Below, in pieces: positions 8,261 to 19,700 of a stretch of 64,000 nucleotides of DNA. Below the pieces are notes generated by a model, which worked only from the letters and a program-made list of their open reading frames with translations, made no database searches and was not told the origin of the DNA. Location: contig CM077023.1 of assembly GCA_039090855.1 (NCBI GenBank), forward strand, positions 80,761,127 to 80,825,126, written 5' to 3'. Position numbers and translations under genes: made by a program. Every line of letters starts with the position of its first letter. Within the stretch, counting starts at the first letter, position 1. This DNA is from Macrothele yani. Taxonomy: Eukaryota > Arthropoda > Arachnida > Araneae > Macrothelidae.

Positions 8261-8442
8261 AAAACAGAAATTCTTTATATTTTATATTTTCGGTTCCCCC
8301 CCTCCGACAGTTTTGCTGCGTCAGCATATGCCCACAGAATGTTTTCTCGTACGGACAGCTGTACGTCGGCTTATCGAGAACCGGCAGTTCAGACAATCAA
8401 TTTATTTTGATAACGATTAGAAACGGGACAATGAATGTTATA

Positions 8443-9647
8443 CACTGAGTGGCCACTTCATTATGACCACCTGACAGGTTTTAAGCAAATGAGCTATGCC
8501 GCCAGAGGGCGAGATTAGTATAAAAAGGGAAAGCTTAGTGCTTGCGACAGTAGTAGAAGTGATTTTTGGGTGACGAGATGGCTAAAAAATGCGATTTAAC
8601 GGACTTTCAACGTGGGATGATTGTAGGAGCTCGAAGCCATGGAGCGAGTACCACCGGAACCGCCGCATTTGTGAAATGTTCCAGAGCAGCTGTTGTTAAA
8701 GTGTTTAAAGACTGGACTGTCAGCCATAAAACTGGGTCTTTACGTGCAACGTGTAGTCGTCATCGACTACTCGGGTGGAACGGAGAGTGTCCAGACTGGT
8801 AACAGACAACAGAAGGGCAACAGTGCAGCAAAATACAGACCATCTTAATCAAGGATCCCTTCAAATGATCTCTGCACTCACTGTTCGCCGTACGTACACT
8901 GCATCGGATGGGATATGGTAGCCGAAGGCCTGTTCGAACATCTTTGCTGTCTGCAGTTAACAAGAGAAAACGTCTCCAGTTCACACAGGAGCACAGAGAT
9001 TGGACAGTCGATAATTGGAAACAAATTATGTGGTCCGATGAATCACGTTTTCAGTTTCAATATGCCGATGGCCGAGTGAGAATTTGGCGGAAACAGCACG
9101 AAAGCGTGGACCCCAAATGCATTGCTACAACCCTTCAAGCTGGTGGAGGCAACGTTATGGTTTGGGGAATGTTTTCCTGGCATGCTTTGGGCCCTTTAAG
9201 TGGTGTTGATCAACGTCTGACTGGCACATCATATCTAAACATCGTTGCGGACCTAGTGCATCCTGTTATGTGGATGGTTTATCCCAATGGCGATGGCTAC
9301 TTTCAGCAAGATAATGCGTCCTGCCATAGTGCTCGTATTGTACAGGATTGGTTTCAGGAACATGCCGGTGAGTTTACTTTGCTTAGGTGGCCCCCACAAT
9401 CTCCAGATCTCAACCCCATTGAGAATTTGTGTGATGAAGTTGAACGAGCCGTCAGACAGCTGGATCCACAACCCTGCAATCTCACACTCCTGGAAAGTGC
9501 TATTCATTAAGCATATTCTCAGATTCCACAAACCACCTATCAACATCTTGTGGAGTTCATGCCACGAAGAATCGACGCAGTATTAAAGGCAAAAGGTGGC
9601 CCAACGAAGTACTGAGGCGGTAGTCATAATAATGTGGCCAATCAGTG
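8443..9647 (+). mobile_element. Tc1-type transposon, DD36E (Incomer-like)
   Basis: A 1205-bp element with imperfect inverted ends, CACTGAGTGGCCACTTCATT on the left and the complement of AATGTGGCCAATCAGTG on the right, flanked by TA at 8441-8442 and 9648-9649. It contains one full-length but broken transposase gene. The 36-residue spacing between the last two catalytic residues matches the group described as DD36E/Incomer. The decay points to an older insertion than the Tc1 at 813-2352. Confidence 0.85.
8578..9615 (+). pseudogene. DD36E Tc1-type transposase pseudogene
   Basis: It starts at ATG 8578 (MAKKCDLTDFQRGMIVGAR) and spans 345 codons to TGA 9613-9615, the normal length. Residues 1-60 form an HTH. 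The catalytic residues are visible as WSDESRFQF, QQDNASCHS and SPDLNPIEN, with 36 residues between the second D and the E. Three lesions are seen: a frameshift near 8755-8770, which exposes TAA at 8800-8802; a compensating shift near 8893-8900; and TAA for CAA at 9508-9510, 35 codons before the natural end. The open stretch 8908-9510 keeps the whole catalytic core but lacks DNA binding. Confidence 0.88.
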
Positions 9648-9699
9648 TATATGCACATTATGAATTATTTTCAAAAAATAAAATCAAAATTATGTACTT

Positions 9700-9898
9700 A
9701 AATTTATGCAAAAATTAATTATAATTTTCGTTCACTTGAAAACCTAACTGCCGACCATTTAATCTTTCGGCCAATTTCCTCCATCGGTCGCTATGAAATT
9801 CAACCACAGTTCTTATGGATGAATCGTATTACACGTGTTATCATAGCCCTGTCTTTCAGTGATATCTTCACCGCGAGCGAAGCCGTGGGCACAGCTAG
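9700..9898 (+). mobile_element. Possible Helitron 3' end
   Basis: The segment ends in CTAG (9895-9898) followed by T. It is preceded by a short GC-rich hairpin CCGCG/CGTGG around AGCGAAGC (9871-9888), the order expected of a Helitron terminus. Similar GCGAAGCCGCGGG...CTAGT ends are frequent in arthropod genomes. The 5' end (TC) cannot be placed and there is no Rep/helicase coding, so at most this is a non-autonomous piece. Confidence 0.4.
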
Positions 9899-9899
9899 T

Positions 9900-10204
9900 A
9901 TATATATGTAACAATTGCCCCCTCAAGAAAGAAACTGTAATATGTTTATAATCGTACATGACAAAACTTTTTTTACCGGTAAAGCGGACTTGTTTGAATT
10001 GACAGAGGGGAAGCTGACTTCTTGGATTATTCAAAGCGTCTACTGAACTAGTGCTTCGCAGATTTTTCTTTTAGTTTTATATAAGACTCGTGTTCTATGA
10101 AAATTTTAATTTACGGGAAATAGAAAATGATGCTGCTAAAGGTATTTATTTCTTGTAAAAATGAATAAAAATTGAAAAATATTTTCGTACAATGGGCAGC
10201 AAAA
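9900..10204. other. Unannotated AT-rich DNA
   Basis: Nothing recognised beyond a short (TA)n right after the possible Helitron end. Confidence 0.3.
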
Positions 10205-10484
10205 ACTCTTGGAGCGCCCCTGTTTCGATGGAGAGCTTTTGGAAAAATCAATACAATTTTCAAGATCAATATGCCATTATGTCTCAAAAAGAAAAGTGTT
10301 TAATCAATGCATCCTTCCAGCAATTACGTACGGAGCAAAGATGTGGGCCTTAACTAAAAAAGACATACAAAGACTGCAAATAACTGAAAGAAGCATGGAG
10401 GATGCATGTTTATATACCGTTGTGGAAGAAACTTGGTGAGATCTTCATCCAGCAGTGCATTGATAATGGTTGATGATGATGATT
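10205..10484 (+). mobile_element. RTE-type LINE, internally deleted 3' end
   Basis: It begins in the GRAF block of the LINE ORF (GGAGAGCTTTTGG), runs through LKRKVFNQCILP-like and TYGAKMWALTKKDIQRLQ, then jumps from the EDACLY region directly to the last codons and ends in (TGA)n at 10470-10484. The segment between about LINE positions 38920 and 39170 (coordinates of the 37117-39256 copy) is missing. Confidence 0.8.
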
Positions 10485-10609
10485 AAATATACATATATTT
10501 TCCTGAATTTGACGAAAAAAAAATTATATATGTTACCCAGTGATTTTTTTTTCATGAATTTTGACGATAAAAGAAACGTTTTATTTCGCTTAACGAGAAT
10601 CAGGACAAT

Positions 10610-11155
10610 CCTGAATTAGGGAAAACATAAATTTAGGAAAACGCGAATCAAGGCAAAGGAGAATTAGAGCAAACTTGATACAGACAAACGTGTTTAGGGG
10701 AAACAAAATTTAGGATAAACGAGATTAGGGCAAACGAAACTAGGGCAAACGAAACTAGGGGAAACAAAATTTAGGATAAACGAGATTAGGGCAAACGAAA
10801 TTAGGGGAAATGAGATTAGGACAAACGAGATTAGGGGAAATGGGAATTCGGGTAAAAGCGAATTCAGGGAATTGCGATTGGGGTAAGCGTGTTTGGGGAA
10901 AACGTGAATGATGGGAAACGAGATTTAGGGGAAACAAGATTAGGGCAAACGAAATTAGGGGAAATGGGAATTCGGGTAAAAGCGATTTCGGAGAAACGCA
11001 ATTGTGGTAAACGTGTTTAGGGCATACGTGAATTAGGGGAAACGAGATTAGGGCAAACGAAGTTAGGGAAAACGGGAATTCGGGTAAAGGCGATTTCGGG
11101 GAAACGCAATTGTGGTAAACGTGATTACGGCAAACGGGAATTAGGGGAAACGGGT
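10610..11155 (-). repeat. Degenerate 15-17 bp minisatellite (reverse copy)
   Basis: This is the same family as 6720-7165 in opposite orientation: plus-strand words are GATTAGGGCAAACGAAA and GGGAATTCGGGTAAAAGC. The latter module recurs near 10840, 10960 and 11070, showing the same coarse higher order. The long minus-strand frame across it is a by-product of the repeat. Confidence 0.85.
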
Positions 11156-11366
11156 GTTCACCTCGCTGTAGGCAGTCATACGATGAAGAACGTGCATTTG
11201 ACAACTCTCAGACAATTTGGTGTGTGGAACATAACATCATACTGATTTATTTTTTTCGAAGCAGTGAGGAAGGGATTCTCATTTTTCCTGTCTCGCGGTG
11301 TGGGAAGAACATCACAGCATTGCGAGAAACTTAACGGTCAGATCATCCTGGAAGTTTGGGCGCCAT

Positions 11367-11515
11367 TATGACGAAGTAAATTTCTCCATCATTTTTATGA
11401 CAGGGGAGGGCTTTGGAGCTCCGAGGGCTATCCACTATAATACACTGGCATGTGCTCTTACTTCTATCTGCCTTTATCTCATGTGCGTCCTGCGGAGCAG
11501 GCACGTCACAGTGTT
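11367..11515 (-). mobile_element. tRNA-like SINE, second family, copy 2 (B box deleted)
   Basis: It aligns with 6481-6640 along both outer parts, but about 20 bases covering the B box are missing. The A box region survives in mutated form (ATTATAGTGGATAG on the minus strand). It could no longer be transcribed from its internal promoter. Confidence 0.6.
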
Positions 11516-11889
11516 TAGTGGTGTTTTATATCGTATTTTGTTTTAATATGGCAGATGCTGGCACAAATATTGACAATGCTCTCAAATTATGTTATAAACG
11601 CAGTCAGGGAAAATGGACAAGACAGTTAGTTACCTTTTGACTATAGAAAAGGATTACTATGGAAAAAAGCGCGTACAATTGCCAGTATTGCAAAATACTC
11701 TTTCTACATAATATCAAAACTTTTGTTAGTGTTCCTTTGGGTTCAATACACCAGGTGCTAAATCAATTCACCAGTGTTGAAAGAGCTTTCTTCGTCTAGT
11801 TGATGAAAAATCCTTTCAGAGAAGAATATCATGATTTAGCAAAAATGATTGATCCTTGTTTTTAAGAGAATTTTTGCAACAGGGAAGCA
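11516..11889. other. Unannotated DNA
   Basis: Short open frames only. The stretch ATTATGTTATAAACGCAGTCAGG to GGTTCAATACACCAGG may be eroded coding sequence of an element, but no family is recognisable. Confidence 0.3.
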
Positions 11890-12745
11890 TATCATCATCA
11901 GCAGCAGCAGCATCCATTACCAATCCACTGCTGGACGAAAGTTTTCCAAGGTCTCTTCCGCAACCGTCTATCTTGAACAAATACCTTCCATTTCACTCTG
12001 GCATGCTTTAAATTTAATCCACCCATCTGTCACGCGATTTTCTGAATCTTTTCCTACCCCTTGGTACCCAGTCTGTTATTTCAGTTGTCCAGGAGTGGGC
12101 AGTTCTAGCAATACGTCCATCCTATTGCCTCTTGAGGATTTCTACTCTGATCATGATGTCATCAATTCTTGACATTTTGCTGATCCATTAACTGTTTTTA
12201 CTATCTTTCTTGGTTGCACCAAGCATGCATTTCTTTATGCTTCTTTGAGTTATCCCCAGCTTCTGCATTTTGTTTATAGTTAATGTCCGTTTCTGTGACC
12301 CAAAAATACGAACTAGCAAGGGGCATTGATTAAACACTTTTCTTTAAGACATAATGGTAAATTGCGCTTGAAAATTGTACTGATTCTTCCAAATTCACTC
12401 CAGCCAAATTCCATAAATCTGTCAATTTGTTCTTCGATGTGGCCCTCGCTTGATATCTGTTGTTCAAAGTAGATATAGACATCGTCAAAAATCAAAGATT
12501 CACAAGTTGCCCTATCTACCTCTAAATCTTTAATTCTTGAAAAGCATTGTACTTTAATTCTGTTTTCTGCAAGTTCATTTTTGATCTCACGTCCTTACTC
12601 TTGTCAGAAAGTTTCCAGATCATACTCTGCCGTTCTGAGTGGGTACTTACAAAAAATATCTATGTTGTCAGTAAAATGAAGGTGAGTCAAATAATCTTCA
12701 TTAATATTTCCCCCTTGTGTTCCCAGTTGAATAATTAAAAGGCAC
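11890..12745 (-). mobile_element. RTE-type LINE, 3' half, decayed
   Basis: Read on the minus strand it runs from the end of the polymerase domain (a FADD-motif region near 12670) through the GQQISSEGHIEEQIDR block (about 12440) to the 3' tail, which appears as CATCATCATCAGCAGCAG at 11890. Frameshifts and stops are frequent, so it is an old copy. Confidence 0.8.
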
Positions 12746-13015
12746 TTTATAAAGTAGGATTAATGAAGTATAGCTGTTGCTCAATGCACTTAAAGCACCT
12801 GAATCTGCCTTCATATAAGAAAACGAATGTAAAAGTTATGAATGTAAGTAAAGAAAGTTACAGTGCACTAATTTATCACGCATCTTTCTGACATATGTCT
12901 TATGTAAATACAGGATTTTTTTCTCCCATGGGAAAAAAGCGGAATTTAACAGATATCCCAGATGCGAATTAATTAGTTTTAGGTTTCTTATGGCTCAAAC
13001 GCAAGGTATGTTTTT

Positions 13016-13227
13016 TTCATTGGAGGTTTAACGCCCACCGTGAGCAACTCAATGGGCTATAAGCAGTCGCTCGTTCCTAATTTAGGGTCACAGGCTCCAG
13101 GGAAGGGAGAGAGCCAGTGCCGTAAGACGAACACCACATCCATGCCTCACTGTGTTTAGAACCCGGACCCCTTTCGGACGAATGATCAGACGCCATCGCT
13201 TAGACCACTGCGCCACCGGGGCGGCAG
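13016..13227 (-). mobile_element. tRNA-derived SINE (main family)
   Basis: On the minus strand it opens with GCCGCCCCGGTGGCGCAGTGG (A box TGGCGCAGTGG). The B box is mutated (GGGTTCTAAACAC). It continues through the body CACTGGCTCTCTCCCTTCCC and CGACTGCTTATAGCCCATTG and ends in a short A tail (poly(T) on the plus strand at 13010-13017). The family consensus is best seen at 55290-55509. Confidence 0.85.
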
Positions 13228-13229
13228 GA

Positions 13230-14190
13230 ATGTTTTCAGAATGAATGACAAAATAAGAAATTCAAAAAAAAAGGGGGTAAGGTGAAGTGACAGGCAGTTT
13301 CGTTAGTGAGTACGCAATCACTCAAACAACTAGCACGCCGGTCTCTCTATGAAACACAGCCACCTAATTAACAGGCACACAGATTTTTACCATGGGAATG
13401 CAACCATCCAACCAACAGGCATAAAAATTGATATAATGCAACACAGATATTTCTGGTGTTTGAAATATTGGTACATCCTTGGGAAATAATGGAGCACAAT
13501 AGTTTGACATTTAAAGACAAAATCAGCGGGGGAAAATCCTTTACATTTGGAAAAAGGAAAAAATCTTATTGTTGAAATGCAAGAACCATAGCTACCGACG
13601 TTTAGCGTACGTGAGAAACTTAATCAGTGCTAAGAGAAACAGCTTTTATCTTCACCAGAATGACTGTAAATGGACTAACATGCCGTTTGAAATCAATTTA
13701 TGTTAACAGACTGTTCCTTAAATAATTGCTAAACGGAAACTGATAATGAATAAAATAATGTTAGTTTGATTATTACCCGAACTTATTTTTAATTGCATTA
13801 AAGATGTTTTGCCTGAGACTATCCTTTAATTAAATGGAACAGAGCAAATGAAAACAAAGAAATAAAATTTTCGATTGATCGCTCGTATAACCAAGTATCA
13901 CTTTTCTGTGAGTCGATCTCCTCTGTTTCAGTTCATCATTATCCTTGAATGTTAAAAATTATGATGCTTTAGTACATTTAGCATTTCTTAATGTGCTATG
14001 AGCTGATGGGGTTATTCTTTGAAATGCGTATTCATAGTTTCCTATTTTCAAGATAATAGCTATGTAACTTGCATCAGATTACAAATGTGGAAAACAAGAT
14101 TAACACCCAACTGTTCATAAGTGAACTAGCTTCGGTCAGCCGAATAGTTATTAGAATGGTAAAACATCTCACAATAATCATATTTCAAAT
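13230..14190. other. AT-rich DNA, nothing recognised
   Basis: No repeat family, terminal inverted repeat or coding signature was found. Confidence 0.4.
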
Positions 14191-14332
14191 GTGGTGTGAT
14201 GTATACTAGCTTTCCAACACACCATTATTGTAGACTTTCATTTATGTAGATTTTGGTTGCTTCTCGCTATGCTTCTCGCTGTGGAATGACTAGCACGATA
14301 AGTCTTGATAATTAATAATTGGTATAAATACT

Positions 14333-14500
14333 CGGACCCGCGACTAGAATATCGGTACTGATTAGCAGCTTCTCTCACGCTAGGGTTTATTCCGTCTACG
14401 AAAGTGCACTTCTAAACGTAAAGTGTTCGGTGATCAGTCTTCTAGGTATACTTTACTCAAGGAATAAATCAGTAACTCCGAATACTTGGTTGTAAGACAT
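14333..14500 (+). promoter_or_regulatory. Possible core promoter or solo-LTR piece
   Basis: TATAAATA at 14333-14340 is followed about 25-30 bp later by an initiator-like TACTGATTAG and then, at about 14461-14467, by AATAAA. A TATA box, a short transcribed stretch and a poly(A) signal in that order are what a retroviral-type LTR shows. No TG...CA borders, target duplication or primer-binding site could be set, so it may equally be chance or a host promoter. Confidence 0.25.
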
Positions 14501-14519
14501 ATCACGTGCTGAGCTTTCC

Positions 14520-15720
14520 TTTAGTGTACTTTTGGACTCTAAATCATCACAGTGTACATACGATCTTCAAACTTAATCAAACTTATTGACCTTGACCTTT
14601 GAAGGACTGGATGATTCCTTGAAACATTTGTTTTTGGCTACAGCTGGGTGAAAAATACTGTTGAAATGACAGCATCGCAGATGAAGATGATACATGCTAT
14701 CAAAATTTCATTGGACCTCACTGCTGGAAGTCTTCAAGAGCTCTTACATTATCCCATCATTTCAACTCAAAAGTCTCATGTCTCTCATGGAGTTATTTTA
14801 AACATTTAAAATCAGTTTATTAGCAAAAGGATTGCAGTCACCTTTTACAAGTTGCAATCGGAAACAGGGGTTTTGCAGCTGAATTGTGAAGAGGCAGTTC
14901 CACTGTGCAAAAAAGAAGTGTCATTCCTTACGGTTTCTTTTCGCTCAGATCATTTCGTGACGCGCTTTGGATAAAGCTGATCATTGCTCTATAAAACTAA
15001 AAAAAATATTGCTAAGTTACAAACTTAAATTTATTGTTGGTGAATTAATATCATAATATAATAAGCAAATGACCCATTACTATTTGTAATTTAAAAGAAT
15101 GAAACATTGAGTCCAGATCTTATTGCTTCAAGCTTCTTGGATCGATATAGCTAGTTTATTTAATTTGCCTACTACTTAAAATTTGCTTAATAGTTCAATT
15201 TTCTTCCATTCTTCTGTTGCCATCTGCGTAGAATTTTTCATGTGTCCTGTTTTTCGCAACTCAAATCACGATTCAACAATAACAGCTGGAAACGGCTGTG
15301 GGTAAGAGTCTCAGTAAAAAACGACGAACTCTTTTTTTATTATTTTAAAAATTGATTCTTACATTACACATCACCGAGATGTCTGATTTGGAACTGGACC
15401 CAGAAACAGAGAACATAATTCCATTATTTTTCGGTTAAACATATGTTCTTACTAACTGACTGATTAGGATTCGCAGTCCAAGAGCACAAAAAGGCAAGTG
15501 TAGCAACTCAATACCAAGAATAAGACAAATCAGGAGAACCAAACGCTCGTAGAAATTCGACCTCCCAATTCAATCATTTGGTGAACCAGTTGATTCAATG
15601 TTGATATTTTCACAGAGCTTACAATGATGCTGAAAAGCAATTGTTAAAAGTATTAATAATAGATAAAACTATTGACTTACAACTCAGCTAAAAAATTAAC
15701 CACAGATAGAACTGTTATTG
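14520..15720. other. AT-rich DNA, nothing recognised
   Basis: Many short reading frames, none with a family signature. Confidence 0.4.
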
Positions 15721-15725
15721 GGCTA

Positions 15726-16136
15726 TCAATATCACATCTTTTTGCTAGTATGAAACACCAAGTGATACATATACTTTCACCAAGAGTTCACCGTTGCAAA
15801 ATAACACATTTTTATTAAAGTGTGGCCAAGTTTTTGGAGGTCCCACCCACTTCACTCAAGAAACCTTATACTTTTTTAGTTCTTATTGTATTATAGACAA
15901 ACGTATTGTCCATAATATAAAAACTGAAAAAGCATAGGGTTTTTTGAGTGAAGTGGGGATACGTTTGTCTATAATATAAGAACTGAAAAAGCATAGGGTT
16001 TTTTGAGTGAAGTGGGTGTGGCCTCCAAAGACTTGGTCATACTTTAATTAAAATGTGTGATTTTTCAACGGTGAACTCTTAGTGAAAGTATATGTATCAC
16101 TTAGTGTTTTATACTAGCAAAAAGAAGTGATATTGA
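15726..16136. mobile_element. Long-TIR MITE (~410 bp foldback)
   Basis: The ends TCAATATCACATCTTTTTGC and its complement at about 16116-16136 open inverted arms of about 170-190 bp. They contain ACTTTCACCAAGAGTTCACC, TAAAGTGTGGCCAAG and CCCACTTCACTCAAGAAACC on the left with complements on the right. The centre carries two direct copies of an ATAATATAA...CTGAAAAAGCATAGGG... block (15913-15960 and 15971-16016). There is no coding. The superfamily is unclear because no target duplication is evident. Confidence 0.75.
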
Positions 16137-16274
16137 TCATATGCAAAGTGTGTTTCATGAGAGATTATAACTCACAAGATTATTATTTCAGACATTTAAT
16201 GCTATTGTACTATGTTGATTTATTTATTTATTTATTTATTTGTCTATTTATGTTTTCTTCTTACCTCTTGTCAG

Positions 16275-16437
16275 AAACTGCCACAGAGAGGAAAAGATTC
16301 AGAAGCTTTCAAGATCGATGTTCAACTCAGGAGAAGTTGTTAAGACTCTATAACAGAAAAAACGATTTCTGTACAAACAGCACATGAAATTCAAGCAGCG
16401 ACAAGTTATGCACTTCAGAATCAATAAAGAGATGCAG
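16275..16437 (+). other. Candidate exon with good splice sites, not coding
   Basis: A long pyrimidine-rich tract ending CTTACCTCTTGTCAG (to 16274) precedes a purine-rich 163-bp block that ends GATGCAG, followed by GTAAGAAC (from 16438), a near-consensus donor. All three frames contain stops, so if used it would be an untranslated or non-coding RNA exon, or a terminal coding piece (one frame is open to 16386). There is no other evidence for a gene here. Confidence 0.3.
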
Positions 16438-16439
16438 GT

Positions 16440-17255
16440 AAGAACATACACTTTCCGTCTTCACTGCACATTTGAATAAAGCACATCATGCATTCATTCA
16501 GATTGTAAGAACAGCCACTTAATGAGTTTGGAAAACCTTGCATATGCAGATGAAACATATTATAATGGAAGTATATTACATATTATAACTTGTATATTAC
16601 ATATTATAATGGAAGTAACATATTATAACTTGATTCACATTTTTTCTTCCCTTATCGTTTTACACTTTTAAATTAACATTCTAACACTTTTAATGGTGAA
16701 AATGACTTGTTTTTTACATGCTTGTTTGATGAAATGAAAATGACTTTTGCAATACATGGAGGATCCAATCATGCAAATGAACCCTATTTACTCAGAGCAC
16801 CCGTAAAAATTAGTCTGATCATTATGGTGAATTGGATCTCACATTTAAAATGCCGCTGTTAGTTTGGTAGTCGTTTAAATTAGATGCCTTTTATGCACTC
16901 TTTTTTCCGGTAGCGTGTCATCAAATTGAAAACATTCTTGTTTATTTTAAACACGGAAATTAAACTAACTGAGATCCCGTAATTTGAATACCGAAAAATA
17001 TGCAAGTAACGGACAATAAAACTTTAACTTCCTTATGTTATTATCACGTGATGACTCACTAACAGCAACTTTAACGCATGAAAGAAAAAAGAAAAGAAAA
17101 TGGTCGAAACGTTACTATTGAACTGTTATTGTTTCAAATTCAAAAGACAACATGCAACTTCAAATATATGGAACTAATTTTCTCAAGGGAAGGATTTCTC
17201 TCCTCAGATTCTGAATATAATCCATAAGCATTACAGAGTCGCGCTTGGTCGAGGA
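16440..17255. other. AT-rich DNA with a small local duplication
   Basis: ATATTATAATGGAAGTA and TATTATAACTTG words are duplicated at 16555-16635. Nothing else was recognised. Confidence 0.4.
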
Positions 17256-17260
17256 GTGAA

Positions 17261-17452
17261 TTCATATCGTCTGTCTTTGTAAAGCTGCATTTGGAGATTA
17301 TGACGTATTAAAAAGATTCATATCGTCTGCCTTTGTAAAGCTGCATGTGGAGATTATGACGTATTAAAAAGATTCATATCATCTGCCTTTGTAAAGCTGA
17401 ATTTGGAGATTTTAAAGTATTGTTAAGCTGCATTTGGAGTTTATGACGTCTT
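17261..17452 (+). repeat. 56-bp tandem repeat, three units plus a partial
   Basis: Units start at 17261, 17317 and 17373, each TTCATATCGTCTGCCTTTG...GTAAAGCTGCATTTGGAG...ATTATGACGTATTAAAAAGA. A shortened fourth piece (GTTAAGCTGCATTTGGAG...ATGACGTC) ends near 17450. The first two units are almost identical and the last is diverged. Confidence 0.85.
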
Positions 17453-17781
17453 TAACCTTTCTTTTGAGTTGCTGTTTTCTTATGTAAATTTAGTTTCTTC
17501 TCGTTAAACGTTTTCTCAATAAACGATACATTGTTTTCCCCGAATAGCTTTTCCATTTTGGCATCACTGGCAGTAAGTTAGAGCAACACATAAGGTAAAC
17601 GTTGAATGTATAGAGAGGCATGTTACGCAGAGTTATAGCAAATTATATGTGCGGAGATTAAGTACAAGAGTGGTTGTTAGAGCAAATATAATCATTGTGT
17701 TGAGATTATTGTATGAATTGAAGCCACTGAGTTCACATTCTGACAAGAGTTTATTTTCATGTCCTGAAGTGTAAGTGACAA

Positions 17782-17816
17782 TATATATATATGTGTGTGT
17801 GTGTGTATGTGTGCAC
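17782..17816 (+). repeat. (AT)n(GT)n microsatellite
   Basis: A run of ATATATAT followed by GTGTGTGTGTGTG. A poly(A) of about 22 bases follows at 17923-17943. Confidence 0.8.
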
Positions 17817-17949
17817 GTAGTCCGTTACGAACAGTAGCGAGAGACACATGGACGCATAACCACGTAAACATTTTAACATAAAGCTATATTTAAACTAAAA
17901 CATTATAAGAGACAAACATACATAAAAAAAAAAAAAAAAAAAAATTCAC

Positions 17950-18635
17950 GACAAACTTCCGTGCTTCCATTTTCAGAGTTAGAATTTCATTTTAATCAGT
18001 TTTCGCCTTTAATAATAATGTTAATTTCTTACATCATTGATGCTATGAGCATACCTTTTCAAAAATATTACAGGAAGGTGTTTCTTTTTCACTTTGAGAT
18101 CCTTATATGTCACAGCGTAAAAAACGCATGTCAGTAAAAAAAATATTTAACAGTGTCAATATTTGATTTTGCTTTTGTCCATTGTGTATCGCGTGATCAT
18201 TTTTCATCGAATATTTACCTCACTGTACAGAAAAGAAAACATGATATTACATCTTTTCGGAAAAGAATGTCTTAGAGAATTCCTTACCACGTAATAATTT
18301 TCAGATTCAGATAAAGAATTCATTCCTGCGATCGGACAACGTGTATCTGCATTCCATTCATTAGACCAATATCGATCAATTCGATTTTTCCTGAAAAGGC
18401 ACATGAGGCTTTTAATGCGGAATCGCATTCCAATAGCAATTGAAGAGCAGATCACGTTGTTTAAGAGCGGGACTCTTTACCACGAGATTGAGTAAACTAA
18501 GGACTTTTAACGCCATCGATATGTTTTAAATGGGAAATAACTACTAAAAAAATTATAATATGCTTTCAGAAATGGGGAAAACGGGAAGACTATGTAGTCA
18601 TATGTACTGCCCTACCAATAATATCTTGACACCTA
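17950..18635. other. AT-rich DNA, nothing recognised
   Basis: No feature supported between the poly(A) at 17943 and the Tc1 remnant. Confidence 0.4.
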
Positions 18636-18639
18636 CATG

Positions 18640-19700
18640 TCTACAAGCAATTTTTTGGTATTACAGAAAAATTAATATACTGTCCTGAACTTTTAGACTT
18701 TCTGATGGCCTGTAATCTTCGTCGAATTCTCTCCACCAGTTCTTTGTAAATGGCCGCAGAAATATCCTGCCGTTCGGCCTTCAGTGAAATGGCCAGTTCA
18801 GCTTTGTTTAGTCGCTGATCTCTTCTACGCATCCGACGATCCAATTAGTTCCAGAGGTTCTCTATAGCATTTAAGTTTAGGACATTGAACTGGGTAGTCC
18901 AACTTTTTGAGGGGCATGGCCTCAAACTAATATGTAACAACGCCAGCTCTATGACATGGTGCGTTGTCCTCGAGTAAGAGTTATGGGCCTTCGCTATAGT
19001 AATGCCACAATGTTATATATATGTCAAGGGCATCAAGGTACAGCTCAGCATTCATGGTTTTGCTCAAAACAACTAATGGGGTGAAGCCAAACCACGAAAA
19101 ACAGCTCCATACAATCATACTGCTTCAAACTTCACTGTTGGGACGATACTGTTCTGAAGGTAACTTTCTCTCAGCATTCGTCACACCCAGGAACGACCAT
19201 GAGACTGTTAAACTGTGTACCGTAAACTCGGCAGTCCAAAGCACAGTTCTCCATTGGTCTACAGTCCAATATCGACATTCCTTACACCACGGTAATCGGC
19301 GTGTGGTAGTAGTCCAAGAGATCTAGTAGCTTGTGAATGGCAGCTCGACCGTGGTAACCCATGTCGTTCATCGCACTATACCGGTTCAGTCGCAATAGTA
19401 TCACATAGGATACGCGTGATTCGGGTTAATACTGATTTGGGCTCTGAACTCACAGTCAGTCTTTTACAGAGCTCTCCTATCCCGTTCTGTTTGCTTCGGA
19501 AGTTTCTTGGCAGATTCAGACCTAGTCCCCTGCCACTTGCAAAGCACATCACCATCGACATATGGATCTTCAATGGTGCTTAAATGTAACGTATTGCTTC
19601 TGTGGCACCCAATTATCTATCCCAGGTGGAGATGAGGTAAAATTGTTGACCGAGGCACCTCGCATTCACAGTCGTGCTATTCTGTCTGATCATAGTCTTA
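18640..19700 (-). pseudogene. Decayed Tc1-type (DD34E) transposase
   Basis: On the minus strand the C-terminal part is still readable: LEDNAPCHRAG carries the second catalytic D. After a stop and WNxLDR-type sequence come NAIENLWN with the E, then LDRRMRRRDQRLNKAELA, and an IYKELVERIRRRLQAI tail ends near 18650. The count between D and E is 34, as in canonical Tc1. The usual SPDLN has become CPKLN. The upstream part to about 19700 is interrupted by frequent stops but is read through in pieces. Terminal repeats were not found. Confidence 0.75.
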
